From positions 1-64,000 of the forward strand of contig JAQXEK010000006.1 of NCBI GenBank assembly GCA_029250885.1: 64,000 nucleotides of DNA, written 5' to 3'. The DNA is from Planctomycetota bacterium. GTDB taxonomy: Bacteria; Planctomycetota; UBA1135; GCA-002686595. A program made the position numbers and the translations under genes. Below, piece by piece: positions 1 through 9,537 of the stretch (positions are counted from its first letter, which is position 1; every line of letters begins with the position of its first letter). Under the pieces are notes generated by a model. That model worked only from the letters and a program-made list of their open reading frames with translations, searched no databases and was not told the origin of the DNA.

Positions 1-1497
1 GTCCTTCATAATCTGGCGCACGAAGGCCAGGGAGAACATCGGCTCGATTCCGCCCGAGCAGTCCGCGATGATCGAGATCGTTCCCGTGGGCGCAATCGTC
101 GTCGTGTAGGAGTTGCGCAACCGGACGCCTTGGGCTTCCCAGTCGGAGCCCTCCCATGCCGGGAAGACACCGCGCTCTTCGGCCAACATTTCGCTGGCCT
201 TGTGGGACTCCTCGTTGAGCACGCGCATGACCTCTTCGCCGAATGCGCAGCCCTCTTCCGAGTTGTAGCCGATGCCCAACTTAAAGAGCGAGTCTGCAAA
301 ACCCATCACGCCCAAACCGATGCGACGCGTGGTCTTGGACATCTGATCGATGGCCGGAAGCGGGTACTTGTTGACCTCGATCACGTTGTCGAGGAAGCGC
401 GTCGAGGTGTGGATTGTCGAACGGAATCCATCCCAGTCGAAGCTGACACCTTCATCGGTGCTGTTGCCCGCACGAATAAAGCGGCCTAGGTTGATCGAGC
501 CCAAGTTGCACGAGTCGTAGGGGTGCAGGGGCTGCTCGCCACAGGGATTCGTCGCCTCAATCAGGCCGATGTTCTTGATTGGGTTCTTTTGGTTGATGCG
601 ATCGATGAAGATCACACCGGGCTCACCTGTGCGGTGAGCGTGCTCGATGATCGTCTCCCAGACCTCGCCAACGGTCCAGTGGTCCCCTGTGGGCTGGCGC
701 GCCGCGTCCAACTTTTCGAGCTTGGTCCACTCCTTACTTCGCGGGTTCATCACCTGGTGCACTGCGTTCGGGTCCGAGCGCAGCTCGTCCATAAAGCGGT
801 CAGTGATTGCGACGGAGATGTTGTAGTTGTTGAGCTGGGCCAGGTCGTCCTTGATGTGAATGAAGTGGTCGATGTCCGGGTGGTCGACCCGCAACATGCC
901 CATGTTCGCACCCCGTCGGAAGGCACCCTGCTGGATTGCCTCGGTAGCCTTGGAGAAGACTTGGATGAAAGACATCGGACCTTCTGTGGTCCCGCCAGAG
1001 CTCGCGACCACGTCGCCTCTTGGACGCAGACGGGAGAAGCTGAAGCCCGTGCCCCCGCCGGCCTTTTGGATCAGCGCCGTGGCCTTGATCGAGTCGAAGA
1101 TACCTTCGATCGAGTCCTCCACTGGGAGCACAAAGCAGGCGCTGAGCATGCCCATCTCGCGGCCTGCATTCATGAGGGTAGGGCTGTTCGGCATGAACAC
1201 ACGCTTCGCCATCAGCTCGTAGAACTCGCCCGCAATGGCCAGGGTCTTGCCCGGGGATGCGCCCGGGAAAGACTGCTCGGCCTTGGCGATGTGGGTCGCA
1301 ACGCGCCAGAAGAGCTGGCGGGGGGTCTCCTGCAGCTCGCCCGTCTCCGCGTCCTTCTTCAGGTAGCGGCGCCCGAGAACCTCGATCGCGTTGTTCGTCA
1401 GGCTGGGATTCGGCAGATCCGCAGGGGGATCGACGTGCAAGAGGGCTGCATTCGGATCCATGGCGGTCTGGTCCATGGCGTCACCGGCGGTTTCCAT
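1..1497 (-). CDS. nrdJ: Adenosylcobalamin-dependent (class II) ribonucleoside-diphosphate reductase, C-terminal part cut by window edge
   Basis: Reduces ribonucleotides to deoxyribonucleotides in the cytosol using coenzyme B12 to generate the active-site thiyl radical. The 499 visible codons read toward position 1 without a stop, so the C-terminal part lies outside the window. Visible family marks are the N-terminal 'SACFVLPVEDS' with the first redox cysteine, the 'GGTGFSFSRLRP' loop, the active-site 'ATNPCGEQPL' (Asn, Cys, Glu), 'DSCNLGSINL' and, near the edge, 'APTGTISIIADCSGGIEP'. An ATG at 1497 is chosen because an in-frame stop lies about 40 bases upstream; an in-frame ATG at 1476 is an alternative. 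It is divided from murJ by a 305-bp gap holding a possible NrdR box. The family assignment is secure; the start is moderately sure. Confidence 0.95.
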   Translation of the reverse strand, partial: METAGDAMDQTAMDPNAALLHVDPPADLPNPSLTNNAIEVLGRRYLKKDAETGELQETPRQLFWRVATHIAKAEQSFPGASPGKTLAIAGEFYELMAKRVFMPNSPTLMNAGREMGMLSACFVLPVEDSIEGIFDSIKATALIQKAGGGTGFSFSRLRPRGDVVASSGGTTEGPMSFIQVFSKATEAIQQGAFRRGANMGMLRVDHPDIDHFIHIKDDLAQLNNYNISVAITDRFMDELRSDPNAVHQVMNPRSKEWTKLEKLDAARQPTGDHWTVGEVWETIIEHAHRTGEPGVIFIDRINQKNPIKNIGLIEATNPCGEQPLHPYDSCNLGSINLGRFIRAGNSTDEGVSFDWDGFRSTIHTSTRFLDNVIEVNKYPLPAIDQMSKTTRRIGLGVMGFADSLFKLGIGYNSEEGCAFGEEVMRVLNEESHKASEMLAEERGVFPAWEGSDWEAQGVRLRNSYTTTIAPTGTISIIADCSGGIEPMFSLAFVRQIMKD

Positions 1498-1696
1498 CGT
1501 CTTCAAGGGATGCTCTATCCTGTGGGAGTGGGTCTATAGGGGCGGGAATTGCTACCGTCATCTCGGGGCGGAGCTATTCATAAGCCATTTCGCGCAAGAG
1601 CTTTAGGGTAAAAACGGGCACCGAGACGAATCTTAGTGCTCGGGTCCCATGATTTACCTACAGGGTGGGCCCTGCAAGAACAATTGCCCGGTAGAT

Positions 1697-1712
1697 CCAC
1701 TAGATGTTGTGG
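1697..1712 (-). promoter_or_regulatory. Candidate NrdR box upstream of nrdJ
   Basis: The 16-bp sequence CCACTAGATGTTGTGG fits the remembered NrdR consensus (acaCwAtATaTwGtgt) at the strongly conserved C, A, AT, T and G positions, about 12 of 16 in all. It lies about 200 bp upstream of nrdJ, just upstream of the weak promoter-like pair. NrdR represses ribonucleotide reductase genes when dNTP or ATP signals are high. Boxes usually come in pairs, and I found no second copy one or a few helical turns away, which lowers confidence. Confidence 0.4.
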
Positions 1713-1757
1713 TAGCCAGACTTAGGTTCATCCCGTCTGTGAGAAACAGGATCCACC

Positions 1758-1782
1758 GGGTCCGCAAAGCAAGGGCGGACCC
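1758..1782 (-). terminator. Hairpin after murJ
   Basis: An 8-bp perfect stem (GGGTCCGC at 1758-1765 with GCGGACCC at 1775-1782, 9-nt loop) begins 21 bases past the murJ stop. There is no U tract, so it may be an mRNA 3' end or a Rho-type site, not a classic intrinsic terminator. Confidence 0.45.
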
Positions 1783-1802
1783 ATGAATAGGACCTAGCTT
1801 GA

Positions 1803-3617
1803 CTATTTTGACTTCCGACGTCGCAGGAAGCGAGCCTGGACAGCTTTGATCTCTGGGATCCCCAAGGCCGTGGCAAGGGCAAAGTACCCCCCCACACCCG
1901 AGATGGCCGCCACAAGCAGCCCCACAGCGCGGGTCGGGAATGCGCCCAGGTGGCCTTCAACCAAGGATGTGCCCCCCGCGTTGCCCCCATAGGCCAAGAT
2001 CGCAGCCACCACGGAGCAGGCCGCCATGGGCCCCAAGCGGCCGATCCAATGGGACCAGCCAAAGGGCTCCCCGCCGGCCAGTTGCCGGCGCAAGCTCGGA
2101 ATCAGCAGCAGCAGGTTACCCCAGCTGCTGATGGCCGTGGCCAAGGCTAGCCCCTCGACGTCCATGCCGAAGACAAACAGGAACAGGCAGTTGAGCGCGA
2201 TGTTCGTGACGAGCATCAGGCTTGAGGCGATCACCGGGGTGCGATAGTCGTCTAAGGCGTAGTAGGCCCGAGTGAGCAACAGCACCGCGCCCGCGGGCAG
2301 CAGAGCCAAGGAGAGGGCCGACAGGGCGTTGCCCACGCGCTCGGCGCCCGCCGCGTCGAAGGCGCCGTGTTGGAAGATGAAGCTAGCCATGGGGCCCGCT
2401 AAGAGGAACAGCCCGCAGCTAGCAGGCAGGGCCAGGAAGGCCACGCCGTATTGGGTCTTGTCGAGGACCTGCCGGAGCCCAGCCCGATCCCCGCGATGGC
2501 CAAGCTCCTTCAGCCGGGGGAAGACCGAATTCATCGCCGCGATCGCGATCAGCGCTAGGGGGAACTGCTGGATGCGGTTCGCGTAATAGTGGGACGTAGG
2601 GCCGCCGTCGGGCAGCCACTCGGCCATCAACCCGTCGACCATTACGTTGATCTGGTAAACGGCTGCCCCAAAGGCAAGGGGCGCTGCGGTCTTGAGTACG
2701 CTCCAAGGCGTGGGCCCACCGGGTGCGCGGGTGACAGGCTTGGCGCCGAGGAATCCAAGTCGGCGCAAAGGGACGAGCTGGCAAGCGAGCTGGAAGAGCC
2801 CCGATGCCAGTACGCCCCAAGCAAGCACGCGGGTCATCGATAGGTGCCGCGCGTACTCGGACTCGGTCATGGCTTGGCGCGCGGCGTCGGTCACCCCCGA
2901 AGCCATTCCCGTCGCTTCGGATGGCGTTGCCCACCCGTAACCGGTACCGATCACGACCAGGGCAAGAATCCAGGCGACGTTCAGAATCACTGGCCCCAAG
3001 TTGGGCATGAGGAAGTGACCGCGGACATTTAGAGCACCGCTGATTAGGGCCGAAAGGCAGATCAAGATCACAAACGGCGCCACGCGAATCGTGAGCTCGA
3101 GCACGGGTTCCGGGTCCTTGCCGAACAGGTTCGTCAGCGCTTCAGGTGAGAGCAGGCTCGGCAAAAAGTAGGCGGTGGCCATCACGATTGCGCACAACAC
3201 CGCGAGGATGCCAGACGCAAGGCGAAGGGTACCCAAGAAGAGCGCCGCACCCGCGTCCTCGCCTTCGTCTTCATCGACCTCGGTCAGGCGCGACACTAGA
3301 GATGCGGAGAGGGCGCCCTCGCCGAGAAAGCGGCGGAACAGATTCGGTACGCGCCAAGCTGTCAGGAAGGCGTCGAAGATCGGGGACGTCGCGCCGAAGA
3401 GCGCGGCCGAGAGCATCTCACGGATGAAGCCAAGGATGCGGCTAGCGAAGGTCAGCCCGGAGACGAGCAGGGTTCGACTTAGCAGGTTGCTGTGGCGCTC
3501 GCGCTTAGGCGCAGGGGTGTCGCCAGCTAAGTCGCCAGCGGGCGCCACTACAGAACGAGATCCGGGAGCCGCGCCTGCAGCTTCCGGATCTTGAGGATCG
3601 CTAGGTCGTGGGGTCAA
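1803..3617 (-). CDS. murJ: Lipid II flippase MurJ
   Basis: Integral membrane protein that moves the peptidoglycan precursor lipid II across the inner membrane. After about 40 hydrophilic residues the MurJ core begins ('SGLTFASRILGFIREM') and continues with 'FDAFLTAWRVPNLFRRFLGE', 'EGALSASLVS', 'YYANRIQQFPLALIAIA' and about 14 hydrophobic segments. Its 604 residues exceed the usual 510-550 because of the N-terminal tail and a longer C-terminus. The start shown is a TTG at 3617 with no Shine-Dalgarno sequence; an internal GTG at 3548 is an alternative that would remove most of the tail. It lies 29 bases after yqeY in the gyrA-yqeY-murJ run and is probably cotranscribed. MurJ indicates that this organism makes peptidoglycan precursors. 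Confidence 0.93.
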   Translation of the reverse strand: MTPRPSDPQDPEAAGAAPGSRSVVAPAGDLAGDTPAPKRERHSNLLSRTLLVSGLTFASRILGFIREMLSAALFGATSPIFDAFLTAWRVPNLFRRFLGEGALSASLVSRLTEVDEDEGEDAGAALFLGTLRLASGILAVLCAIVMATAYFLPSLLSPEALTNLFGKDPEPVLELTIRVAPFVILICLSALISGALNVRGHFLMPNLGPVILNVAWILALVVIGTGYGWATPSEATGMASGVTDAARQAMTESEYARHLSMTRVLAWGVLASGLFQLACQLVPLRRLGFLGAKPVTRAPGGPTPWSVLKTAAPLAFGAAVYQINVMVDGLMAEWLPDGGPTSHYYANRIQQFPLALIAIAAMNSVFPRLKELGHRGDRAGLRQVLDKTQYGVAFLALPASCGLFLLAGPMASFIFQHGAFDAAGAERVGNALSALSLALLPAGAVLLLTRAYYALDDYRTPVIASSLMLVTNIALNCLFLFVFGMDVEGLALATAISSWGNLLLLIPSLRRQLAGGEPFGWSHWIGRLGPMAACSVVAAILAYGGNAGGTSLVEGHLGAFPTRAVGLLVAAISGVGGYFALATALGIPEIKAVQARFLRRRKSK

Positions 3618-3646
3618 GACTTAGAGGTTGGCTTCGGTCATCGCGA

Positions 3647-4090
3647 CTAGCCAAGCAGCTCGCCGCAAAGGCGCGAGACGACCTTGCCGTCGGCGGCGCC
3701 CCTGTGCTCGGCGAGAACGTGCTTCATCACCTTCCCCATGTCGCGCTTCGACTCGGCGCCAACAGCCTGGATCGCCCCGGCCACGATGTCCCGCAGCTCG
3801 TCCTCGGTTAGCGCCTTGGGTAGGTACTTCTCGAGGACGCCAAGCTCATTGCGCTCGACGGAGGCAAGGTCTTCGCGGCCAGCCTTTTCGTACTGCTCGA
3901 GAGAGTCCTTGCGGGTCTTCACGCCCCGCATGATTGCGGCCTGGACGTCGGTGTCTTCCAGGTCACGCCCAAGCTCGATGCGCATGTTCTTTATGCCGGC
4001 CAGGATCATGCGCAGGGTGTCCCTGGTCATGACGTCCTTGGCCAGCATCGCCGCCTTTAGGTCAGTGTTGAGGGTGTCGGCCAGGCTCAT
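3647..4090 (-). CDS. yqeY: GatB/YqeY domain protein
   Basis: A 147-residue, mostly helical protein of the YqeY family, the free-standing homologue of the C-terminal tRNA-contacting domain of the amidotransferase subunit GatB. Typical marks are '[12 protein letters not shown]', '[13 protein letters not shown]' and the C-terminal '[24 protein letters not shown]'. Family members are thought to act in tRNA-dependent amidation or related tRNA binding, but the free protein's role is not settled. The ATG overlaps the gyrA stop by four bases (ATGA), which suggests translational coupling and fixes the start. It lies between gyrA and murJ. Confidence 0.92.
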   Translation of the reverse strand: MSLADTLNTDLKAAMLAKDVMTRDTLRMILAGIKNMRIELGRDLEDTDVQAAIMRGVKTRKDSLEQYEKAGREDLASVERNELGVLEKYLPKALTEDELRDIVAGAIQAVGAESKRDMGKVMKHVLAEHRGAADGKVVSRLCGELLG

Positions 4091-6651
4091 GCCTTGTCCT
4101 CACCGTCACCGCCTTCGCTCTCATGAGACGGGGTCACGTCGCTTGCGCTAGGCTCGCCACCGGCCTGCTCTTCCGTGTCGACCGGCTCCTCTTCGATGTC
4201 GTCGGCGCGCACGATCTCGGCGGCGACAATCGCATCCTTAGTCTTGGTGTTCACGAGTCGCACACCCTGGGTGTTGCGTCCCATCGGGCGCAGGTCAATG
4301 GCAGGAGAGCGAACGATCATGCCGGACTCGGTGATAAACATGATGTCATCTCCGTCATGGCAGCGGGCGATGGTCACAACGTCACCGTTGCGGTCCGTCA
4401 CTTTGATGTTGATCACGCCCATGTTGCCGCGACCCTTGATGGGGTAATCGGCGATTGGGGTGCGCTTGCCGTAGCCATTCACACAGGCGGTCACAATGGT
4501 TGCATCTTCCGTTGCGGTCACGACCATGCCCACAACGGCGTCGGCTTCTTTCAGTCGGATGCCACGAACACCGCCGGCGTTGCGGCCCATGTTGCGTACC
4601 GCCGCCTCGTCGAAGCGCGCTGCGCGACCCTTGGCCGTGGCGATCACAATCGTATCGCCGGGGCTCGAGAGTGCGACGGAGACTACCTTGTCGTTGTCCG
4701 CGAGCTTGATCGCGATGATGCCCGCGGTGCGGGGGCGCGAGTAGGCCTCGAGGGAGGTCTTCTTGATCGTGCCAGCCGCCGTGGAGAAGACGACCGAGCG
4801 CTCCCCATCAAAGTTCTCGACGCGCAGGACATCGGTGATCGACTCGTCGGCTTCAACCGGAAGCAGGTTCCGGATCGAGCGGCCCTTGGAGGTCCGCGTG
4901 CCCTCGGGCAGCTCGTAGACCTTCTTCCAGTAGACCTTGCCGCTGTCCGAGAAGAACAGCACGTAGTCGTGGGTGCAGGCAACAAAGAGCGAGCGCAAGA
5001 CGTCACCCTCTTTTGCGTCCGACCCCTTCACGCCGCGGCCGCCGCGGCTCTGGCTGCGGTAGACATCCAAGGGCACACGCTTGACGTAGCCCTCGCGGGA
5101 GAAGGTCACCACCATCATCTCTTCGGTGATGAGCTCTTCAATGTTGAAGTTGCCGACGACCTCTTCGCGGGAAATCTCGGTACGGCGATCGTCGCCGTAC
5201 TTTGCTTCGATCTCGTCGAGGTCGTCGCGGATGATTCCATCCACGCGCTCCTTGCGGGCGAGGATGTCCTCGTAATCGGCGATCTCGGCCAAGAGTGCGT
5301 TGAACTCGGCCTCGAGCTTCTCGCGCTCAAGCCCAGTCAATCGTCCAAGGCGCATGTCGACGATCGCCTGGCTTTGAATCTTGCTGAGACCGAAGGCGGC
5401 CATCAAGCCGGCCTTGGCCTCGTCGGTGTCCGGCGCGGCGCGGATGATCTTGATCACCTCGTCAATATTGCCCACGGCGATGCGCAGACCCTCGACGATA
5501 TGCTTGCGCTCCTCAGCCTTGTTTAGCAGGAACATTGTGCGGCGACGGATTACATCCGTGCGATGCACAAGGTACGAGTCCAGCAGGTTGCGCAGGTTGA
5601 GCGTGCGCGGCTGGCCTGTGTCGATGGCAAGGTTGATAATGCTGCAGGTCGACTGCAACGGCGTGTACTGGAAGAGCTGGTTGACGACGACCTGGGGGTC
5701 TTCGTTCGTCTTCAGCACGACCACCAGACGGATGCCGTCGCGGTCGGACTCATCGCGGACATCGCCGATGCCGGTCACGCGGCCATCTTTGACGATCTCG
5801 ACGATCTTCTCGATGATGTTGGTCTTGCGGACCTGGTACGGGATCTCCGTGAAGACCAGCTGCTCGCGCTTCCCGATCTCCTCGACGTGGTACTTCGCGC
5901 GCACGATGACGCGCCCACGACCGGTGGAGTAAGCCTGGAGGATTCCCGAGCGGCCCATGATGATGCCACCGGTCGGAAAGTCCGGACCGGTAATGAGCTC
6001 GCAGAGCTCGCGCATGGTGACTGTCGGGTCGTTAAGGACAGCGCGCAGGCCCGAGACGACCTCGGTCACGTTGTGGGGCGGAAGGCTCGTAGCCATGCCA
6101 ACCGCGATGCCGTCGGAACCGTTGCAGAGCAGGTTTGGAAAGCGGCCGGGCAGCACGACCGGCTCCATCAGGCGGTCGTCGTAGTTGGGCTGGTAGTCGA
6201 CGGTCTGCTTGTCGAGATCGGTCATCATCTCGACCGCCGCGCCGTCCATCTTGGCCTCGGTGTAACGCATGGCGGCCGGGGGGTCGCCATCGATCGAGCC
6301 GAAGTTACCCTGACCGTCCACCAGGGGATAGCGCAGGGAGAAGGTCTGGGCCATACGGACCAGGGTCGGGTAGATCACCGATTCACCGTGGGGGTGGTAC
6401 TCGCCCGAGGTGTGACCCGCGATGTTGGCGCACTTACGGTACTTCGCGCTAGGGCGAAGCTTGAGGTCGTTCATGGCAACCAAGATCCGGCGCTGGGACG
6501 GCTTCAGGCCGTCGCGCACGTCGGGCAGGGCCCGCGAATGGATCACGCTGAGCGCGTAGTTGAGATACGACTCGCTCATTTCGGTCACGATCGACCTGTC
6601 GTCGATGCGGCCGTGGTTGAATTCTTCTTTTGGGGCGCCGGATTCGGTCAT
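4087..6651 (-). CDS. gyrA: DNA gyrase subunit A
   Basis: The breakage-reunion subunit of gyrase, which introduces negative supercoils with GyrB. The catalytic tyrosine is Tyr130 in 'AMRYTEAKM'. The quinolone-determining region reads '[18 protein letters not shown]', so the position of E. coli Ser83 is serine (Ser91) and that of Asp87 is proline (Pro95). The C-terminal beta-pinwheel has a GyrA box variant, 'QSRGGRG', which supports GyrA over ParC. The last about 45 residues form an acidic tail. At 854 residues the length is normal. It starts the gyrA-yqeY-murJ operon and lies about 34 kb from gyrB, which is at the origin. ATG at 6651. Confidence 0.98.
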   Translation of the reverse strand: MTESGAPKEEFNHGRIDDRSIVTEMSESYLNYALSVIHSRALPDVRDGLKPSQRRILVAMNDLKLRPSAKYRKCANIAGHTSGEYHPHGESVIYPTLVRMAQTFSLRYPLVDGQGNFGSIDGDPPAAMRYTEAKMDGAAVEMMTDLDKQTVDYQPNYDDRLMEPVVLPGRFPNLLCNGSDGIAVGMATSLPPHNVTEVVSGLRAVLNDPTVTMRELCELITGPDFPTGGIIMGRSGILQAYSTGRGRVIVRAKYHVEEIGKREQLVFTEIPYQVRKTNIIEKIVEIVKDGRVTGIGDVRDESDRDGIRLVVVLKTNEDPQVVVNQLFQYTPLQSTCSIINLAIDTGQPRTLNLRNLLDSYLVHRTDVIRRRTMFLLNKAEERKHIVEGLRIAVGNIDEVIKIIRAAPDTDEAKAGLMAAFGLSKIQSQAIVDMRLGRLTGLEREKLEAEFNALLAEIADYEDILARKERVDGIIRDDLDEIEAKYGDDRRTEISREEVVGNFNIEELITEEMMVVTFSREGYVKRVPLDVYRSQSRGGRGVKGSDAKEGDVLRSLFVACTHDYVLFFSDSGKVYWKKVYELPEGTRTSKGRSIRNLLPVEADESITDVLRVENFDGERSVVFSTAAGTIKKTSLEAYSRPRTAGIIAIKLADNDKVVSVALSSPGDTIVIATAKGRAARFDEAAVRNMGRNAGGVRGIRLKEADAVVGMVVTATEDATIVTACVNGYGKRTPIADYPIKGRGNMGVINIKVTDRNGDVVTIARCHDGDDIMFITESGMIVRSPAIDLRPMGRNTQGVRLVNTKTKDAIVAAEIVRADDIEEEPVDTEEQAGGEPSASDVTPSHESEGGDGEDKA

Positions 6652-6745
6652 CAGTTAGCGTCGGATAGCAAGCGCAAGGGGGGGTCCCACAACTGCGCTA
6701 GGGGGGGTGTTAGGCCTTACTTTTTGGGGGGCCTGTCGGCCCAGC

Positions 6746-6774
6746 ATTATCCCTAATGGGTAGTCCCATTTCAC
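6746..6774 (-). promoter_or_regulatory. gyrA: Possible gyrA promoter
   Basis: On the minus strand GTGAAA (6774-6769) and GATAAT (6751-6746) are separated by 17 bp and lie about 95 bases upstream of the gyrA ATG. The -10 fits well and the -35 matches at four of six positions. The rest of the 281-bp gyrA/6933 gap is rich in G and C runs with nothing else I can name. Supported only by the match and position. Confidence 0.3.
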
Positions 6775-6932
6775 CCTGCTTCTATTAATAAAGAAGAAGA
6801 GATCCCAAACACCGGGCCTTGACCTACGTTGACAACGAGCTCAAAAGGAATCCTCGCTTCCCTGCCCCCTTTCTTGGATACTGAGGGCCGTCGTCCCCCC
6901 CCCAGAACTCGCAGTCCGGAGGACCGCCAACC

Positions 6933-7682
6933 ATGCGTTGCAAGACCACCCTAACCCTTGCCCTTCTCGCCTCACTCTCTCTCCCTCTTGGAGCGATGGG
7001 GACCATTTACGGCCAGGACGACAAGGTCCCTACCGTAGAAGAGCCCGAAACCGAGGTTGAGTTTCCGATCAGCCTAATCGTCCTGCCCAAGACCGAGAAG
7101 CGCAAGGAGGTCAAGCACGACCTCTCCGGTATGGGGGTGCGCGTGAAGACCAAGTTCTTCATGGACTTCGAGGTCTACGCCCTTGGCTTCTATATGGACG
7201 AGGAGAGGGGTCTAGCAGCCCTCAAGGAGCCCGCGGCGAACCTCAGCGTCTCAAAGCTCGAAGAGAGCAAAGAGTTCCGTAAGGCGCTCCTAGGGGACGG
7301 TTTCGGCAAGACCATGCGACTGGTGATGGTGCGCGACGTGGATGCGGACGACATGGCCGAGGCTTTTGACGACGTGCTGTGGCCGAGAATGAAGGACCGC
7401 AGCGAGGGCGAAAAGGAGCTCAGTGCCGCCAAAATCGCCCTAAAGAAGTTCAAGGACCTCTTTGAGAAGGAAGCCGAGGAGGACCAGGTCCTGGACTTCA
7501 CCTGGATTCCGGGTGGCGAGATGTACGCCGTGGTGGATGGCAAGCGGCACCCAGTGGTTAAGAGCGCTGCCCTCTGCTGGGCCCTTTTTGATGCCTTTGT
7601 GGGCGACGACCCCATCTCCAAGGACGCCAAGGAAAACATCTTCACGGCTCTTCGCGAGAAGCTCCATCCCGCTACACGCTAA
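6933..7682 (+). CDS. Exported chalcone isomerase-fold family protein
   Basis: A 249-residue protein with an N-terminal signal peptide (hydrophobic stretch about residues 5-24). The body resembles the bacterial chalcone-isomerase-like family: 'LSGMGVRVKTKFFMDFEVYALGFYM' near residue 65, 'FGKTMRLVMVRDVDADDM' in the middle and 'WIPGGEMYAVVDGK' toward the end. Bacterial members of this fold usually lack the plant catalytic set and are thought to bind fatty acids or other hydrophobic ligands. That is family knowledge, and the ligand here is unknown. The ATG follows GGAGG at a 10-base spacing, one of the better ribosome-binding sites in the window. A strong hairpin follows the gene, so it is probably transcribed alone. 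Confidence 0.8.
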   Translation: MRCKTTLTLALLASLSLPLGAMGTIYGQDDKVPTVEEPETEVEFPISLIVLPKTEKRKEVKHDLSGMGVRVKTKFFMDFEVYALGFYMDEERGLAALKEPAANLSVSKLEESKEFRKALLGDGFGKTMRLVMVRDVDADDMAEAFDDVLWPRMKDRSEGEKELSAAKIALKKFKDLFEKEAEEDQVLDFTWIPGGEMYAVVDGKRHPVVKSAALCWALFDAFVGDDPISKDAKENIFTALREKLHPATR

Positions 7683-7711
7683 GCTAATAGGCGAAATGCC
7701 CCATTCCGGGC

Positions 7712-7750
7712 AAAAATGGCCCCGTTTCTCATAGGAACGGGGCCATTTTT
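7712..7750. terminator. Strong hairpin terminator after the chalcone isomerase-like gene
   Basis: A perfect 15-bp stem (7712-7726 with 7736-7750) with a 9-base loop. The arms begin with AAAAATGGCCCC and end with GGGGCCATTTTT, so the 3' arm ends in a T tract on the plus strand and the structure is symmetric enough to work in both directions. Confidence 0.88.
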
Positions 7751-7917
7751 GCGTTTCTGGACCAATTCCCCCCCCGCGGTGGCAAGCCGTTAGCCACTGG
7801 CGAATCAGTCCAAAGATCGAGATGCTGTTAAGGGCCGCGATCCAGCCTGCCGATCCTGCTATTTGGCCTTCCCCCCGCACCCACACCAATGCCGACTGGC
7901 TGCCCCGCTGGACCCCC

Positions 7918-9537
7918 ATGCGTCACGTCTTCTACCCCCTCTCGCTCGCTATCTTCGCCGCCACAGGACTCGTGGCTTGGACTTGGCCTCCCTTCTCCTG
8001 GGCCTTCGCAGCCCTGGTGCCGCTGTTTCTCATTGGCGTGAGAGACTACCAACAGACGACCCATGCGGTGCTGCGCAACTTCCCCGTCATCGGGCACGTG
8101 CGCTACCTCTTGGAGATGATTCGCCCGGAGATCAACCAGTACTTTGTTGAATCCAACCAGGACGGTCGCCCATTCAACCGCGAGGATCGCTCGGTGGTCT
8201 ACCAGCGTGCCAAGAAGCAGCTCGCGACCCTGCCCTTCGGCACCCAGAAGGACGTTCGCGCGGTGGGCTACGAGTGGATTAACCACTCCATGTATCCGCG
8301 CATTGCTCCGCCCCAGCCGACCCGCATCATGATCGGCGAGGGCAACTGTAGTCAACCCTACTCCGCGGCCCTGTTGAACATCTCCGCCATGAGCTATGGC
8401 GCCCTCTCCAAGAACGCGATCCTGGCCCTGAACGGAGGCGCCAAGGACGGCAACTTCTACCACAACACCGGTGAGGGAAGCATCAGCCCCTACCACCTAG
8501 AGGCCGGTGGCGACCTGGTCTGGCAGATCGGAACAGGCTACTTTGGCTGCCGCGACGCGGATGGCCAGTTCTCGGCCGAGGCGTTTCGGTCAAGGTCTCG
8601 CCTGCCCCAGGTCAAGATGATCGAGATCAAGCTCTCCCAGGGGGCAAAGCCCGGCCACGGCGGCATCCTGCCGAAGGAGAAGATCAACGCCGAGGTCGCA
8701 GAGATTCGCAACATCGCTCTCGACAAGGACGTCATCTCGCCTCCCTTTCACTCGGCGTTTCACGGCCCCGAGCAACTGCTTCGCTTCGCTGACGATCTGC
8801 GCCAACTCTCCGGCGGAAAACCCGTCGGTATCAAGTTGTGCGTCGGCGCCCACAGTGAGATCGAGGAGATCTGCCAGGCAATGATCGACATCGGCTTAAA
8901 GGTCGACTTCATCACCGTGGATGGTGGCGAAGGCGGCACCGGAGCCGCACCCCTTGAGTTCTCGAACTCGGTCGGCTCACCGCTCGCGGATGCCCTGCCC
9001 GTGGTGGACGACCTGCTGGTTCGTTACGGCCTACGCAAAGACGTGAAGATCATTGCCTCGGGTCGAATCTTGACGGCATTCCACATGACCCAACGCCTGG
9101 CCATGGGTGCGGACCTTTGCAACTCGGCCCGCGGCATGATGATGGCACTTGGGTGCATTCAAGCTCTGCGTTGTAACTCGAACGCCTGTCCCGTCGGCGT
9201 CGCGACCCAGGACCCGAACTTGGTCGCTGGCCTCGTGGTGGAGACCAAGCGGACACGCGTGGCCAACTACCAGGGTGAGTCGGTACACACATTGATGGAG
9301 CTCTGTGCTGCCGCTGGACTTGAAAGCCCTGAAGAGCTTACTCGATTCCACATCAACCGCCGCATATCCGACACCGAAGTCCAAACCTATGCGGGCATCT
9401 ATGGGCCGGGTCAAATGCCCGAGTCGATCTTTGGTGTTGAGCAACTCTCCCCCGAAGAGATCAGCAGCCAGGTGGACCTCTTCAAAGAAGAGAGCTCCGT
9501 GAGTGGATCCGAAACGCCCCAGCGGCGGGTCGGTTAG
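7918..9537 (+). CDS. FMN-binding glutamate synthase family protein, membrane-anchored
   Basis: A 539-residue protein with two N-terminal hydrophobic segments (about residues 4-50) followed by an FMN-binding TIM barrel like the synthase domain of glutamate synthase. Recognised marks are 'LLNISAMSYGALSKNAILAL', 'GKPVGIKLCVGAHSEIEEI', 'FITVDGGEGGTGAAPLEFSN' and 'CNSNACPVGVATQDP', the last resembling the 3Fe-4S cysteine cluster of GltB. It lacks the glutaminase and C-terminal domains, as is usual for this stand-alone family, whose substrate is generally not known. ATG 7918 is preferred to an in-frame ATG at 7822 because the extra 32 residues are low-complexity and precede the membrane segment. 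The 3' end overlaps the convergent M48 gene by four bases. Confidence 0.87.
   Translation: MRHVFYPLSLAIFAATGLVAWTWPPFSWAFAALVPLFLIGVRDYQQTTHAVLRNFPVIGHVRYLLEMIRPEINQYFVESNQDGRPFNREDRSVVYQRAKKQLATLPFGTQKDVRAVGYEWINHSMYPRIAPPQPTRIMIGEGNCSQPYSAALLNISAMSYGALSKNAILALNGGAKDGNFYHNTGEGSISPYHLEAGGDLVWQIGTGYFGCRDADGQFSAEAFRSRSRLPQVKMIEIKLSQGAKPGHGGILPKEKINAEVAEIRNIALDKDVISPPFHSAFHGPEQLLRFADDLRQLSGGKPVGIKLCVGAHSEIEEICQAMIDIGLKVDFITVDGGEGGTGAAPLEFSNSVGSPLADALPVVDDLLVRYGLRKDVKIIASGRILTAFHMTQRLAMGADLCNSARGMMMALGCIQALRCNSNACPVGVATQDPNLVAGLVVETKRTRVANYQGESVHTLMELCAAAGLESPEELTRFHINRRISDTEVQTYAGIYGPGQMPESIFGVEQLSPEEISSQVDLFKEESSVSGSETPQRRVG

Larger units (their letters stand above)
1498..1802. other. Intergenic region between nrdJ and murJ
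   Basis: This 305-bp stretch has no gene I can support. It is the 5' region of nrdJ and the 3' region of murJ, both on the minus strand. It holds a hairpin just after murJ, a 16-bp palindrome like an NrdR box, and a weak minus-strand promoter-like pair (TTGTTC at 1683-1678 and TAGGTA at 1660-1655, 17-bp spacer) whose spacer contains a small hairpin at 1661-1674. I looked for a cobalamin riboswitch and saw no B12-box core. Confidence 0.5.

Noticed and set aside
523..1539. A 338-codon frame on the plus strand opposite nrdJ
   Set aside because: The minus strand encodes complete class II reductase motifs over the same DNA.
1498..1802. Cobalamin riboswitch ahead of nrdJ
   Set aside because: Expected from the B12 dependence, but no B12-box core or matching stems were visible.
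4123..5526. Long open frame of 467 codons opposite gyrA
   Set aside because: It runs antisense through a certain gyrA sequence, has no family resemblance and is typical of G+C-rich shadow frames.
5563..6756. Long open frame of 397 codons opposite gyrA's N-terminus
   Set aside because: Antisense to the catalytic region of gyrA, and the translation is rich in Val/Ala/Asp/His repeats typical of shadow frames.
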